From: Clostridia bacterium
Lineage (GTDB): Bacteria > Bacillota > Clostridia > Oscillospirales > Acutalibacteraceae
Direction: 5' to 3'
DNA length: 62,524 nucleotides
NCBI GenBank assembly: GCA_024404145.1
Contig: JAKSQK010000007.1
Location: 1 to 62,524, forward strand
Numbering within the stretch: the first letter of the stretch is position 1; the number at the start of each line of letters is the position of its first letter. The position numbers and the translations under genes are program-made. Under the pieces are notes generated by a model. It searched no databases. It saw only the letters and a list, made by a program, of their open reading frames with translations, and was not told the origin of the DNA. This document shows, in pieces, positions 8,781 to 18,764 of this stretch.

Positions 8781-8791
8781 ATAAATATTAT
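8765..8791 (-). promoter_or_regulatory. Candidate sigma-E promoter of spoIIID, -10 inside hairpin
   Basis: Minus-strand CATAAAAT (8765-8772) matches the sigma-E -10 CATACAAT at seven of eight bases. Eleven bases upstream is ATAATATT (8784-8791), similar to the -35 GTCATATT. The expected start (about 8758-8759) is at the loop of the hairpin. Sigma-E control of spoIIID is established in Bacillus. This site is inferred from sequence only. Confidence 0.5.
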
Positions 8792-8795
8792 GATA

Positions 8796-10067
8796 TTATT
8801 CTTTGCTAATTCTTATCTCTTCGCCGACAAAGTAACCGTTAACCGCATTAGTCCAATTTTTATTATCACGGAAGGATTCCGGCTCAATTATATCGAATGT
8901 ATAAAAATCAAGAAGGCGGTCAACATATTTTTCGCTTCCGTAGCCATCTCGGCGGGTCAAGAACATTCTTAATGAATATGTTGCAGGTGCCAAATGACCG
9001 AGAGAAAATGAAAACGGTATTGTTTCCGATACACCTTTTTTGAACTTATAAGAAAGTTTTGTTTCGCAAGTCATAACACTTTGGCCGTTACAGCTAACAA
9101 CAGCCATCATAATTATATCTTCAAGGTCTCTGTCCGGCTCAACGGTAAGTTTGCCGGAAAAATCAGAACCGTAATTATAAATTCCACTTTCGTTATTTGT
9201 TTCAAATGTTTTCATTCTTAAATGACCGAAATTAAATCGGCGAAATCTCGGTAAATAATTAAGTTCAATAACGCTTTCGGTTGACCTTTTGATTGAAAGA
9301 TAAATCTTTACGGCTTCGTCAACGGCACCGTCAAAAATAATTTCGCCGTGGTCAAGAACAATACATCTGTCGCATAACTGTTTTATCGTATTCATATTAT
9401 GGCTAACATATAGAATGGTTTTTCCTTGCGCCCTTGAAACATCATTCATTTTATCAAGACATTTTTTTTGGAATGCAATATCTCCAACTGCCAAAACCTC
9501 GTCCATAATAAGAATTTCCGAATTAAGATGGGCGGCAACCGAAAATCCGAGTTTAACATACATTCCGGAAGAATATCTTTTAACAGGCGTATCTATAAAC
9601 TGGCTGCATTCGGAAAACTCAATTATATCGTCAATTTTTTCATCAATTTCGGATTTTTTCATACCGAGAATAGCGCCGTTGATATATATATTTTCACGGC
9701 CCGTCAACTCTCTGTGGAATCCTGTTCCTACTTCAAGCATTGATGCTACTCTTCCGTTTATACCGATAAAACCTTCCGTAGGCGCAGTAACACGGGATAT
9801 AAGTTTGAGCAAGGTGGATTTTCCGGCGCCGTTATGGCCGATAATACCAACCCTTTCGCCCTGCTTAATTTCAAACGAAATATTAGAAAGCGCATTAAAT
9901 GTTTGACCGACTGCATAACTTCTTGCGCCGATTTTTTTCGTGGGGTCTTCTTTATGAAACATCTTAGCGCCAAATCTTTGAAGTTCTTCTCTAAGTGTTG
10001 TTCCGCCGATTTGACCTAATCTATATTGTTTTGAAACATTTTCAACCTTTAGCATTAAATTATCCAT
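8796..10067 (-). CDS. Polysaccharide ABC transporter ATP-binding protein with Wzt C-terminal domain
   Basis: A 423-residue ATPase of the teichoic acid/O-antigen export type (TagH/Wzt). It has Walker A GHNGAGKST (77-85), signature YSSGMYVKLGFS, Walker B LIMDEVLAVGD, then a C-terminal beta-sandwich region (about 260-423) like the Wzt carbohydrate-binding domain. Such proteins pair with a six-helix permease (Wzm/TagG), and none is present in the window, so this is an orphan ATPase here. The start has AAGGA at good spacing and its own sigma-A promoter at 10100-10128. spoIIID lies directly downstream on the same strand. Confidence 0.9.
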   Translation of the reverse strand: MDNLMLKVENVSKQYRLGQIGGTTLREELQRFGAKMFHKEDPTKKIGARSYAVGQTFNALSNISFEIKQGERVGIIGHNGAGKSTLLKLISRVTAPTEGFIGINGRVASMLEVGTGFHRELTGRENIYINGAILGMKKSEIDEKIDDIIEFSECSQFIDTPVKRYSSGMYVKLGFSVAAHLNSEILIMDEVLAVGDIAFQKKCLDKMNDVSRAQGKTILYVSHNMNTIKQLCDRCIVLDHGEIIFDGAVDEAVKIYLSIKRSTESVIELNYLPRFRRFNFGHLRMKTFETNNESGIYNYGSDFSGKLTVEPDRDLEDIIMMAVVSCNGQSVMTCETKLSYKFKKGVSETIPFSFSLGHLAPATYSLRMFLTRRDGYGSEKYVDRLLDFYTFDIIEPESFRDNKNWTNAVNGYFVGEEIRISKE

Positions 10068-10099
10068 ACTTATATCCTTAGGTAATTTTATTTTTACTT

Positions 10100-10128
10100 A
10101 TTTTATCATCAATTCTAAATAATGTCAA
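10100..10128 (-). promoter_or_regulatory. Sigma-A promoter of the Wzt-like ATPase gene
   Basis: TTGACA (10123-10128), 17-base spacer and TAAAAT (10100-10105) on the minus strand. This vegetative promoter would give read-through into spoIIID, which is what the hairpin at 8741-8780 would silence. Confidence 0.75.
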
Positions 10129-10151
10129 ATTTTAATACAATATCATAATCC
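10124..10151 (+). promoter_or_regulatory. Candidate sigma-E promoter of sigK
   Basis: GTCAAATT (10124-10131), 12 bases, then CATAATCC (10144-10151) resembles the sigma-E pattern GTCATATT / CATACAAT. Its -35 overlaps the divergent sigma-A -35 of the ABC gene. The predicted start would leave a very short leader, so this is a weak call. Confidence 0.3.
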
Positions 10152-10170
10152 AAATCAAAGGTGTGATTAT

Positions 10171-10851
10171 ATGATATTAAAAACTTTTATTGATTTATTT
10201 TTCTCGATACTTCAATTTGCTCTTCATGTAGGTAACAATTTATCATTTCCCCCGCCGCTCAATAAAAAAGAAGAAGATAAACTGATACTCGAAAACCTAA
10301 AAGGTAATAAAAACGCAAGAGATAAACTTATTAAACATAATTTAAGACTTGTAGCTCACATTGTAAAAAAATATTATACGGTGGGTTATGACCAAGACGA
10401 TTTAATTTCCATCGGTACTATAGGTTTGATAAAAGGTGTTTCTTCATTTAATCCGGATAAAAAGATAAAACTGACTACCTATGTTTCAAAGTGCATCGAA
10501 AATGAAATATTGATGTATTTCAGAGCAAGTAAAAAATCGAATCATGATGTTTTTATAAATGATACCATTGATACCGATAAAGACGGAAACACCTTAACTT
10601 TAATCGATATAATAGCCGACAGTACCGATATTGAAAACGAAATCGAAACAAAATCAAAAGTCGAAGAACTTAAAAAGGTTTTCGGGGTTGTACTTGATGA
10701 AAGAGAACAAAAAATATTAAATATGCGTTACGGAATTAACGGAGAAGACGAATATACCCAAAAAGAAATAGCAAAAATGCTCGGAATATCAAGAAGTTAT
10801 GTTTCGAGAATTGAAACAGCAGCGCTTAAAAAACTTAAAAAGTTGCTATAA
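10171..10851 (+). CDS. sigK: RNA polymerase sporulation sigma factor SigK (pro-sigma-K)
   Basis: Late mother-cell sigma factor of 226 residues. Region 2 shows NARDKLIKHNLRLVAHIVKK and DDLISIGTIGLIKG. Region 4 shows DEREQKILNMRYG and the helix-turn-helix QKEIAKMLGISRSYVSRIE. The first 22 residues are hydrophobic (FIDLFFSILQFALHVG), like the pro-sequence that SpoIVFB cuts from Bacillus pro-sigma-K, and are lacking in some clostridia. The reading frame is continuous, so there is no skin-type insertion. AAAGGTG precedes the ATG. spoIIID, which activates sigK in Bacillus, lies nearby on the other strand. Confidence 0.95.
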   Translation: MILKTFIDLFFSILQFALHVGNNLSFPPPLNKKEEDKLILENLKGNKNARDKLIKHNLRLVAHIVKKYYTVGYDQDDLISIGTIGLIKGVSSFNPDKKIKLTTYVSKCIENEILMYFRASKKSNHDVFINDTIDTDKDGNTLTLIDIIADSTDIENEIETKSKVEELKKVFGVVLDEREQKILNMRYGINGEDEYTQKEIAKMLGISRSYVSRIETAALKKLKKLL

Positions 10852-10904
10852 CTATTGTTTTTTTGATAAAATGATAGTATATTAAAATAAAAAACGGAGT
10901 AAAT

Positions 10905-11579
10905 ATGAAAGATAGAAAATTAACACCCATTGGTATAATTCACACAGACTTTAAGGAAAAATTCGGAATTCCAAGGCAAAGCGGAAGAGTTAAAACCGCT
11001 ATTGGTAAAATCGAACTTTACAAACCGTATAACACAAAAGAGGCGGTACGAGGCCTTGAAGAATTTTCTCATATTTGGCTTCTGTTTGATTTTTCACTTT
11101 CGCACAGTGATAAGTTCAAACCAACCGTAAGACCGCCGAGACTTGGCGGAAACAAAAGATTAGGCGTTTTTGCAACAAGATCGCCTTTCAGACCGAATAA
11201 TATCGGTTTATCTTCGGTAAAAATAGAAAAAATCAACAATGATTCAAGTATAATTGTTTCCGGCGTAGATTTGCTTGATAAGACGCCGATATATGATATT
11301 AAACCGTATATTCCTTATACTGATATAAACTTAGATGCAGTTGGCGGGTATTCAGAAGAAAATAAAAACCACCGCCTAACAATATCAGGCGGCGGAGATT
11401 TGCTCGAAAAGATACCAAACGAAAAACGGCAAACTGTTATCGACTGTATTTGCGATGACCCAAGACCCGCATATCAAGACGATGATAAAAAAGAATACAG
11501 TATGCTTTTTTCAGATTATGATATACATTTTACAGTTAATAAAGACAAAATTACAATAATCGGAATTGACGAATTATAA
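10905..11579 (+). CDS. trmO: tRNA (N6-threonylcarbamoyladenosine37-N6)-methyltransferase TrmO
   Basis: A 224-residue SAM-dependent methyltransferase of the TrmO (YaeB/TsaA) family, which converts t6A37 to m6t6A37 in threonine tRNA. Diagnostic stretches are IGIIHTDFKEKFGIPRQSGR at the N-terminus, RSPFRPNNIGLSSVKI in the middle and DLLDKTPIYDIKPYIPYTD. The C-terminal part has the usual DPRPAYQ segment. A GGAG site precedes the ATG. The gene is convergent with tcdA with a two-base gap, and no terminator is visible between them. It belongs to a local cluster of t6A-related enzymes. Confidence 0.92.
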   Translation: MKDRKLTPIGIIHTDFKEKFGIPRQSGRVKTAIGKIELYKPYNTKEAVRGLEEFSHIWLLFDFSLSHSDKFKPTVRPPRLGGNKRLGVFATRSPFRPNNIGLSSVKIEKINNDSSIIVSGVDLLDKTPIYDIKPYIPYTDINLDAVGGYSEENKNHRLTISGGGDLLEKIPNEKRQTVIDCICDDPRPAYQDDDKKEYSMLFSDYDIHFTVNKDKITIIGIDEL

Positions 11580-11581
11580 CA

Positions 11582-12268
11582 TTAACCCCTCATTAAATCT
11601 TTTATAACCTCCCCTGCTATTATAAATCCCGCAACAGGAGGTACGAAAGAATTTGATGCAGGGGTATTATTTTTATTATTTTTAATCGGCATTTCTTTGG
11701 AATAAACAACCTTTAAGGAATCAATGTTTTTCTTTTTAAGTTCCGAACGCATAATACGGGCAAGTGGGTCCACAGAAGTTTTGAAAATATCTTCAACCTC
11801 GAATTTTGTCGGGTCAATTTTATTTGCCGTACCCATAGAAGAAATTATCGGTACATTTGCTTTTTTTGCGCAGTCGGCAAGTTCTATTTTGGCTGATACG
11901 GTATCTACCGCATCAATTATGTAATCATATTTTGAAAAGTCAAACTCATTTGAATTTTCGGGCAAAAAGAATTTTTTATATGTATTTACAGTGCAGTCGG
12001 GATTTATATCCAAAATCCTCGCTTTGCAAATTTGAACTTTATAATTTCCTACCGTACTTTCAAGAGCGAGAATTTGTCTGTTTATATTTGATAATGCAAC
12101 CGTATCATTATCTACAATATCAATAAATCCGACACCCGACCTTGCCAGAGCTTCAACAATATACCCTCCGACTCCGCCTATGCCGAATACGATTACCTTC
12201 TTTGTTTTAAGTTTACTGACATTTTCGCAACCGAATAACATTTCATTTCTTAAAAATCTTTCGCTCAT
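11582..12268 (-). CDS. tcdA: tRNA threonylcarbamoyladenosine dehydratase TcdA
   Basis: An E1-like, ATP-using enzyme (ThiF/MoeB fold) that cyclises t6A37 to ct6A37 in ANN-decoding tRNAs. The nucleotide loop GIGGVGG (about 29-35), VDNDTVALSNINRQI and DAVDTVSAK are typical. C-terminal PPVAGFIIAGEVIKDL matches the family. At 228 residues it is shorter than the 268-residue E. coli enzyme but similar to Gram-positive members. The ATG overlaps the cysK stop (ATGA), so cysK-tcdA are translationally coupled. Confidence 0.9.
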   Translation of the reverse strand: MSERFLRNEMLFGCENVSKLKTKKVIVFGIGGVGGYIVEALARSGVGFIDIVDNDTVALSNINRQILALESTVGNYKVQICKARILDINPDCTVNTYKKFFLPENSNEFDFSKYDYIIDAVDTVSAKIELADCAKKANVPIISSMGTANKIDPTKFEVEDIFKTSVDPLARIMRSELKKKNIDSLKVVYSKEMPIKNNKNNTPASNSFVPPVAGFIIAGEVIKDLMRG

Positions 12269-13203
12269 TCGTTCTCATTAAACATTGCCGTTGAAAGATA
12301 TCTTTCGCCGGAATCAGGTAAAATAACAACAATGTTTTTCCCTTCATTTTCAAACTTTTTGCCAAGTTCTATTGCAGAGAAAAGTGCGGCTCCCGAAGAA
12401 ATGCCGACAAGCAACCCTTCTTTTTTTGCAATAAGTCTGCCGATATCGTAAGCATCATTATCCGAAACTTTCGAAATTTCATCTATTACATCAACATCAA
12501 GAATTTTCGGGATAAATCCGGCGCCTATTCCTTGTAAACCGTGTTTTCCTGCTGGTTCGCCTGATAAAACCGCCGATGTTTTCGGTTCAACGCCTACAAC
12601 TTTAATATTATTTATCTTCTCTTTAAGGTATTTGGCAGTTCCGGTTATCGTTCCACCCGTTCCAACACCTGCAACAAGAAAATCAATTTTTCCGCATAAA
12701 TCATTAAAGATTTCGGGACCGGTTGTATCATAATGCGCCTTGGGATTAGCAGGATTTATAAACTGTCCTGCGATAATACTGTTAGAAATTTCTTTTGACA
12801 ATTCTTCTGCTTTTTTTATGGCTCCGGACATACCTTGGTTAGCATCGGTTAAATATAACTGAGCGCCGAAAGCTTTCATAAGCAGTTTTCTTTCATTAGA
12901 CATATTTTCAGGCATTACGATAATAATTTTATATCCTCTTGAAGCGCAAATTGCAGAAAGACCTATACCGGTATTTCCGGAAGTCGGCTCAATAATAACT
13001 GTATCTTTATTTATTTTTCCCGACTTTTCGGCTTCATTTATCATACATAGCGCTACCCTGTCTTTTATTGAGCCGACAGGGTTAAAATACTCGAGTTTTG
13101 CAAATATTTTTGATTTTAGGCCAAAATAGTTTTCAATGTTTTTAAGCTCCATTAAAGGAGTATTGCCGACAAGTTCGTCAATTGAATTATAAATTTTTGA
13201 CAT
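12265..13203 (-). CDS. cysK: Cysteine synthase A (O-acetylserine sulfhydrylase)
   Basis: A pyridoxal-phosphate enzyme that makes cysteine from O-acetylserine and sulfide. The cofactor lysine is in NPVGSIKDRVA (K47). TSGNTGIGL binds the substrate carboxylate, and GVGTGGTITGTAKYL binds the phosphate. The 312 residues match the family. AGGTGA precedes the ATG, and a sigma-A promoter lies 25-55 bases upstream. A six-pair hairpin CCTAAA/TTTAGG partly covers the ribosome site. It is coupled to tcdA, whose E. coli relative works with the CsdA cysteine desulfurase, so a link between cysteine sulfur and tRNA modification is conceivable. Confidence 0.95.
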   Translation of the reverse strand: MSKIYNSIDELVGNTPLMELKNIENYFGLKSKIFAKLEYFNPVGSIKDRVALCMINEAEKSGKINKDTVIIEPTSGNTGIGLSAICASRGYKIIIVMPENMSNERKLLMKAFGAQLYLTDANQGMSGAIKKAEELSKEISNSIIAGQFINPANPKAHYDTTGPEIFNDLCGKIDFLVAGVGTGGTITGTAKYLKEKINNIKVVGVEPKTSAVLSGEPAGKHGLQGIGAGFIPKILDVDVIDEISKVSDNDAYDIGRLIAKKEGLLVGISSGAALFSAIELGKKFENEGKNIVVILPDSGERYLSTAMFNENE

Positions 13204-13227
13204 AACATCACCTAAATCCTTTTAGGA

Positions 13228-13257
13228 ATTTTACCACTAAATATTATCTCTTGTCAA
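13228..13257 (-). promoter_or_regulatory. Sigma-A promoter of cysK-tcdA
   Basis: TTGACA (13252-13257), 18-base spacer and TAAAAT (13228-13233) on the minus strand. The short leader shows no CymR-type site or T-box that I can recognise. Confidence 0.65.
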
Positions 13258-13320
13258 GAAATCTTGAAAATTATTTGATTTTATAATATAATAATTCTAT
13301 TAAATTTTAGAAGGTAAATT

Positions 13321-14604
13321 ATGAATGTAATATTCCATACACTCGGATGTAAAGTCAATCAGTATGAAACGCAGATTATGAGAGAAATATTTATTAAAGA
13401 CGGTTTTACTTCCGACAAAAGCAAAAAACCCGATGTAATTGTAATAAATTCTTGTTCGGTTACTGCCGAAAGTGATAGAAAAACCCGTCAGTTAGTTCGA
13501 AAATCACGCAAAGAAAATATGAACGCAATTATCGTTTTAACCGGTTGTATGGTTCAGGCGTTTCCGAATGAATCAAAACAAATTAAAGAAGCAGATATAA
13601 TTCTCGGAAATAAAGATTTTTCGAGTATTTCAAAATATGTTTTTGATTTTGTCGAGAATAGAAAAAGGTCATTTTATTATTTTGAACATAAAAAAGATGA
13701 TAAATATAATACTTCTTTTGCCACCGATTTTTCGGACAGAACAAGAGCTTATATGAAAATTGAAGACGGTTGCGATAGATTTTGTTCTTACTGTATTATT
13801 CCATATGCAAGAGGCAGAGTTCGTTCAAGAAGTCTTTTAAGTATAAAAAAAGAAGCCGAAATTTTATCGACGAAAGGTTTTAAGGAGATTGTTCTTGTAG
13901 GTATCAACCTATCGGCTTTTGGAAAAGGCGAAAACTTTGATTTATGCGATGCAGTTAATTCGGTATGCGATGTTGACGGGATTATGCGTGTTCGCCTTGG
14001 TTCGTTAGAGCCGGACCATATAACAAATGATATGCTCTACCGACTTGAATCGCAACCCAAATTTTGTCCGCAATTTCATTTATCTCTTCAATCGGGATGC
14101 GATGAAACACTTAAAAGAATGAACAGAAAATATGATAGCGCTTTTTATGAGGATTTGATTAACAGAATAAGAGATATTTTCCCAGATTCTTCAATTACTA
14201 CCGATATTATGGTTGGATTTGCGGGAGAAACACAAGAAGAATTCAAAAAAAGTTTTGAATTCGTTAAAAAAATCGGTTTTTCAAGAGCGCATATTTTCCC
14301 ATATTCAAAAAGAAGCGGAACTATAGCCGCAAACCTAAATATGCAGGTTACGAATTCCGAAAAAGAAAAACGGGCAAAAATGATGACTGATTTATCGGCA
14401 GAAAGCGAAAAAAACTTCAACAAAAAACATATTGGAAAAACAATGTCGGTTTTGTTCGAATCCCCCGAATCGGAATTTGCGGTCGGATACACAGAGAATT
14501 ACATCAGAATTAAGGTTAAATCCGACGAAAATTTAATCGGTCAGATTAAAAATGTAAAAATAACCGATGCATTTCTCAACTATTGCATCGGTGAAATAAT
14601 TTAA
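13321..14604 (+). CDS. mtaB: tRNA (t6A37-C2)-methylthiotransferase MtaB
   Basis: A radical-SAM enzyme that adds a methylthio group to t6A37, giving ms2t6A. The N-terminal UPF0004 domain starts FHTLGCKVNQYETQ with its cluster cysteines. The radical-SAM CxxxCxxC motif is in CDRFCSYCIIPYARGRVR (about 151-168), and a TRAM-like RNA-binding region ends the protein. The 427-residue length fits. AGAAGGT precedes the ATG. It is the third t6A37-modifying enzyme within 3.7 kb, after TrmO and TcdA. Its end overlaps the convergent spoVAD end by four bases. Confidence 0.95.
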   Translation: MNVIFHTLGCKVNQYETQIMREIFIKDGFTSDKSKKPDVIVINSCSVTAESDRKTRQLVRKSRKENMNAIIVLTGCMVQAFPNESKQIKEADIILGNKDFSSISKYVFDFVENRKRSFYYFEHKKDDKYNTSFATDFSDRTRAYMKIEDGCDRFCSYCIIPYARGRVRSRSLLSIKKEAEILSTKGFKEIVLVGINLSAFGKGENFDLCDAVNSVCDVDGIMRVRLGSLEPDHITNDMLYRLESQPKFCPQFHLSLQSGCDETLKRMNRKYDSAFYEDLINRIRDIFPDSSITTDIMVGFAGETQEEFKKSFEFVKKIGFSRAHIFPYSKRSGTIAANLNMQVTNSEKEKRAKMMTDLSAESEKNFNKKHIGKTMSVLFESPESEFAVGYTENYIRIKVKSDENLIGQIKNVKITDAFLNYCIGEII

Positions 14605-15608
14605 TTGCATTTAATATTTATTAGATGGGATATACCGGGAATACTTTCGCCTTGCAAAACACTTGTCGGCGAAAGTAATGCGCCGGTTGAAATAAATAAT
14701 ATATTTTTTAGAGTTTTATCTTCCAACCTATGCATTATATAAGAATTTAATACTGTTGCACTGCAACCACAACCCGAACCGCCGGAATGAACATCCTGGC
14801 GGTTTCTGTCATATATTTTGAGTCCGCAATCGTTATGTCGGCATCTTATGTCAATGTTTTCTTTAAGCAATAGGTCATATAAAATATTAGTTCCGATATA
14901 TCCTAAATCACCCGTATAGATAATATCATAATCCTCAGCAACGGTATCAGTATTATTAAAAAAATCTTTAATAGTTTCAGCGGCACTCGGCGCCATGGCG
15001 GCACCCATATTATTAGAATCTTTAACACCTAAATCAACAATTTTTCCGAATGTTACTGAGTTTATAAATGGTCTGTTGGCTTCGGTTCCGATAACAGTAG
15101 CTCCGGCGCCTGTTACGGTTCTTTGAGCCGTTTGCGGTCGTATTGCACCATATTCGAGAGGAAACCGATATTGCCTTTCGGCAGAGCAAAAATGAGATGA
15201 TGTTACGGCTACGGTTTTTTCAGATAGACCGCTGTCAACAAAAATTGCGGCAAGTCCTAACGATAATGCCATTGTTGAACATGCGCCGTATACTCCTATA
15301 AACGGAATTTGCATATTTCTTATTCCAAATGTGCTTCCTATACATTGATTAAGCAAATCTCCGGCAAAGACCAAATCTATATCGGTTTCGTTAATATTTG
15401 CCTTTTTAAGCGCAGTTTCTACTGCGATTTTTTGCATTCTGCTTTCTGCTTTTTCAAAAGAATCTTCGCCAAACCTCGGGTCTTTATCAAAACAGTCGAA
15501 CTCATCTCCTATCGGCCCCTCTTTTTCATGTTTACCGACAACCGAGGCATACCCTATAACCGACGGTTTGTTTCGAAGAATTATTGTATTATTTATATTC
15601 TTACTCAT
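14601..15608 (-). CDS. spoVAD: Stage V sporulation protein AD
   Basis: A 335-residue thiolase-fold protein of the spore inner-membrane SpoVA channel. In Bacillus SpoVAD binds dipicolinic acid during its uptake into the forespore. Recognisable stretches are KPSVIGYASVVGKHEKEGPIG, GVYGACSTMALSLGLAA and the C-terminal HNDCGLKIYDRNRQDVHSGG. It is directly coupled to spoVAC (the TAA/ATG junction shares a base). The usual third partner, spoVAE, is not downstream: the next gene is the convergent mtaB. Confidence 0.95.
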   Translation of the reverse strand: MSKNINNTIILRNKPSVIGYASVVGKHEKEGPIGDEFDCFDKDPRFGEDSFEKAESRMQKIAVETALKKANINETDIDLVFAGDLLNQCIGSTFGIRNMQIPFIGVYGACSTMALSLGLAAIFVDSGLSEKTVAVTSSHFCSAERQYRFPLEYGAIRPQTAQRTVTGAGATVIGTEANRPFINSVTFGKIVDLGVKDSNNMGAAMAPSAAETIKDFFNNTDTVAEDYDIIYTGDLGYIGTNILYDLLLKENIDIRCRHNDCGLKIYDRNRQDVHSGGSGCGCSATVLNSYIMHRLEDKTLKNILFISTGALLSPTSVLQGESIPGISHLINIKCN

Positions 15609-16054
15609 TATAATCCTACCTTAATTATATAATAAACTATTCCGTAGATAACGCTTGAAACAGTACCAAAAAGAATAACGGGACCGGCAATTGTAAAAAT
15701 CTTTGCGCCTATTCCGAGAACATGACCTTCATTTTTGAATTCAATGGCAGGAGAAACAACTGCATTTGCAAAACCGGTTATCGGAACAAGTGTACCGGCA
15801 CCTGCATATTTTGCTATTTTTTCATAAAGTTTAAGCCCTGTCAGTACTGCTGAAATAAAAATGAGCGTTGAAGGAACTAACATTGCTATTATGTCAGGAG
15901 AGATGTTTAGCCGCTCAAATATTTTTAGAAGCAGTTCTCCTACAACGCATATTAAACCGCCTATAACAAACGATAGGACAAAATCACGGGTTTTAGGTGA
16001 TTTTACTGACCGCAGTTCAACAATTTCTGAATATTCTTTATTATTTATTTGCAA
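15608..16054 (-). CDS. spoVAC: Stage V sporulation protein AC
   Basis: A polytopic membrane protein of the SpoVAC/SpoVAE family, part of the dipicolinic acid channel; SpoVAC acts as a mechanosensitive channel in Bacillus. Four to five membrane segments and the family stretches VIGGLICVVGELL, YAGAGTLVPITGFANAV and EGHVLGIGAKIFTIAGPVILFG are present. I choose the TTG at 16054 because AAAAAGGGTG lies eight bases before it. A GTG at 16063 is in frame but overlaps that site. The ribosome site lies in a 13-pair perfect hairpin, and a sigma-G-like promoter is built into it. Confidence 0.9.
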   Translation of the reverse strand: MQINNKEYSEIVELRSVKSPKTRDFVLSFVIGGLICVVGELLLKIFERLNISPDIIAMLVPSTLIFISAVLTGLKLYEKIAKYAGAGTLVPITGFANAVVSPAIEFKNEGHVLGIGAKIFTIAGPVILFGTVSSVIYGIVYYIIKVGL

Positions 16055-16061
16055 AATAAAC

Positions 16062-16094
16062 ACACCCTTTTTGTTATCATTACAAAAAGGGTGT
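16062..16094 (-). promoter_or_regulatory. Perfect 13-bp hairpin over the spoVAC ribosome site (also possible ligA terminator)
   Basis: Arms 16062-16074 and 16082-16094 pair perfectly around the seven-base loop TATCATT (16075-16081). On the minus strand the first arm holds ACACCCTTTTTGT and the second holds ACAAAAAGGGTGT, which contains the spoVAC ribosome site. The bases after it are T-rich (TGTTTATTTTG), so it may also stop ligA transcripts. Read-through messages would have a masked ribosome site. The loop is itself the -10 of a sigma-G-type promoter. Confidence 0.8.
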
Positions 16095-16105
16095 TTAATT
16101 ATTCA
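16075..16105 (-). promoter_or_regulatory. Sigma-G-type promoter of spoVAC-spoVAD, -10 in hairpin loop
   Basis: Minus-strand TGAATA (16100-16105), 18 bases, then AATGATA (16075-16081). The Bacillus sigma-G pattern is TGAATA with CATNNTA at 17-18 bases, so all but the first -10 base agree. The expected start (about 16067-16069) lies inside the second hairpin arm. The native message would therefore lack the masking arm. Sigma-G control of spoVA is established in Bacillus; its use here is inferred. Confidence 0.6.
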
Positions 16106-16108
16106 AAA

Positions 16109-18713
<2,605 letters not shown>

Positions 18714-18716
18714 AAA

Positions 18717-18751
18717 ACCGCCCCTAAAATAATATGAAAAATTCTAAGGGG
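18717..18751 (-). promoter_or_regulatory. Possible weak anti-ribosome-site hairpin before yunB
   Basis: On the minus strand CCCCTTAGA (from 18751) can pair with TTTTAGGGG, the yunB ribosome site (18721-18725 plus neighbours), with one mismatch and one wobble. CATATTAT, similar to a sigma-E -10, lies in the loop at about 18732-18739. No good -35 is seen. Confidence 0.35.
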
Positions 18752-18764
18752 ATGTTAATAATTT

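Noticed and set aside
10171..10851. A skin-type insertion in sigK
   Set aside because: The reading frame is complete and continuous from region 1 to region 4.
13204..13320. A T-box or other riboswitch before cysK
   Set aside because: The leader after the promoter is only about 20 bases, with just a six-pair hairpin.
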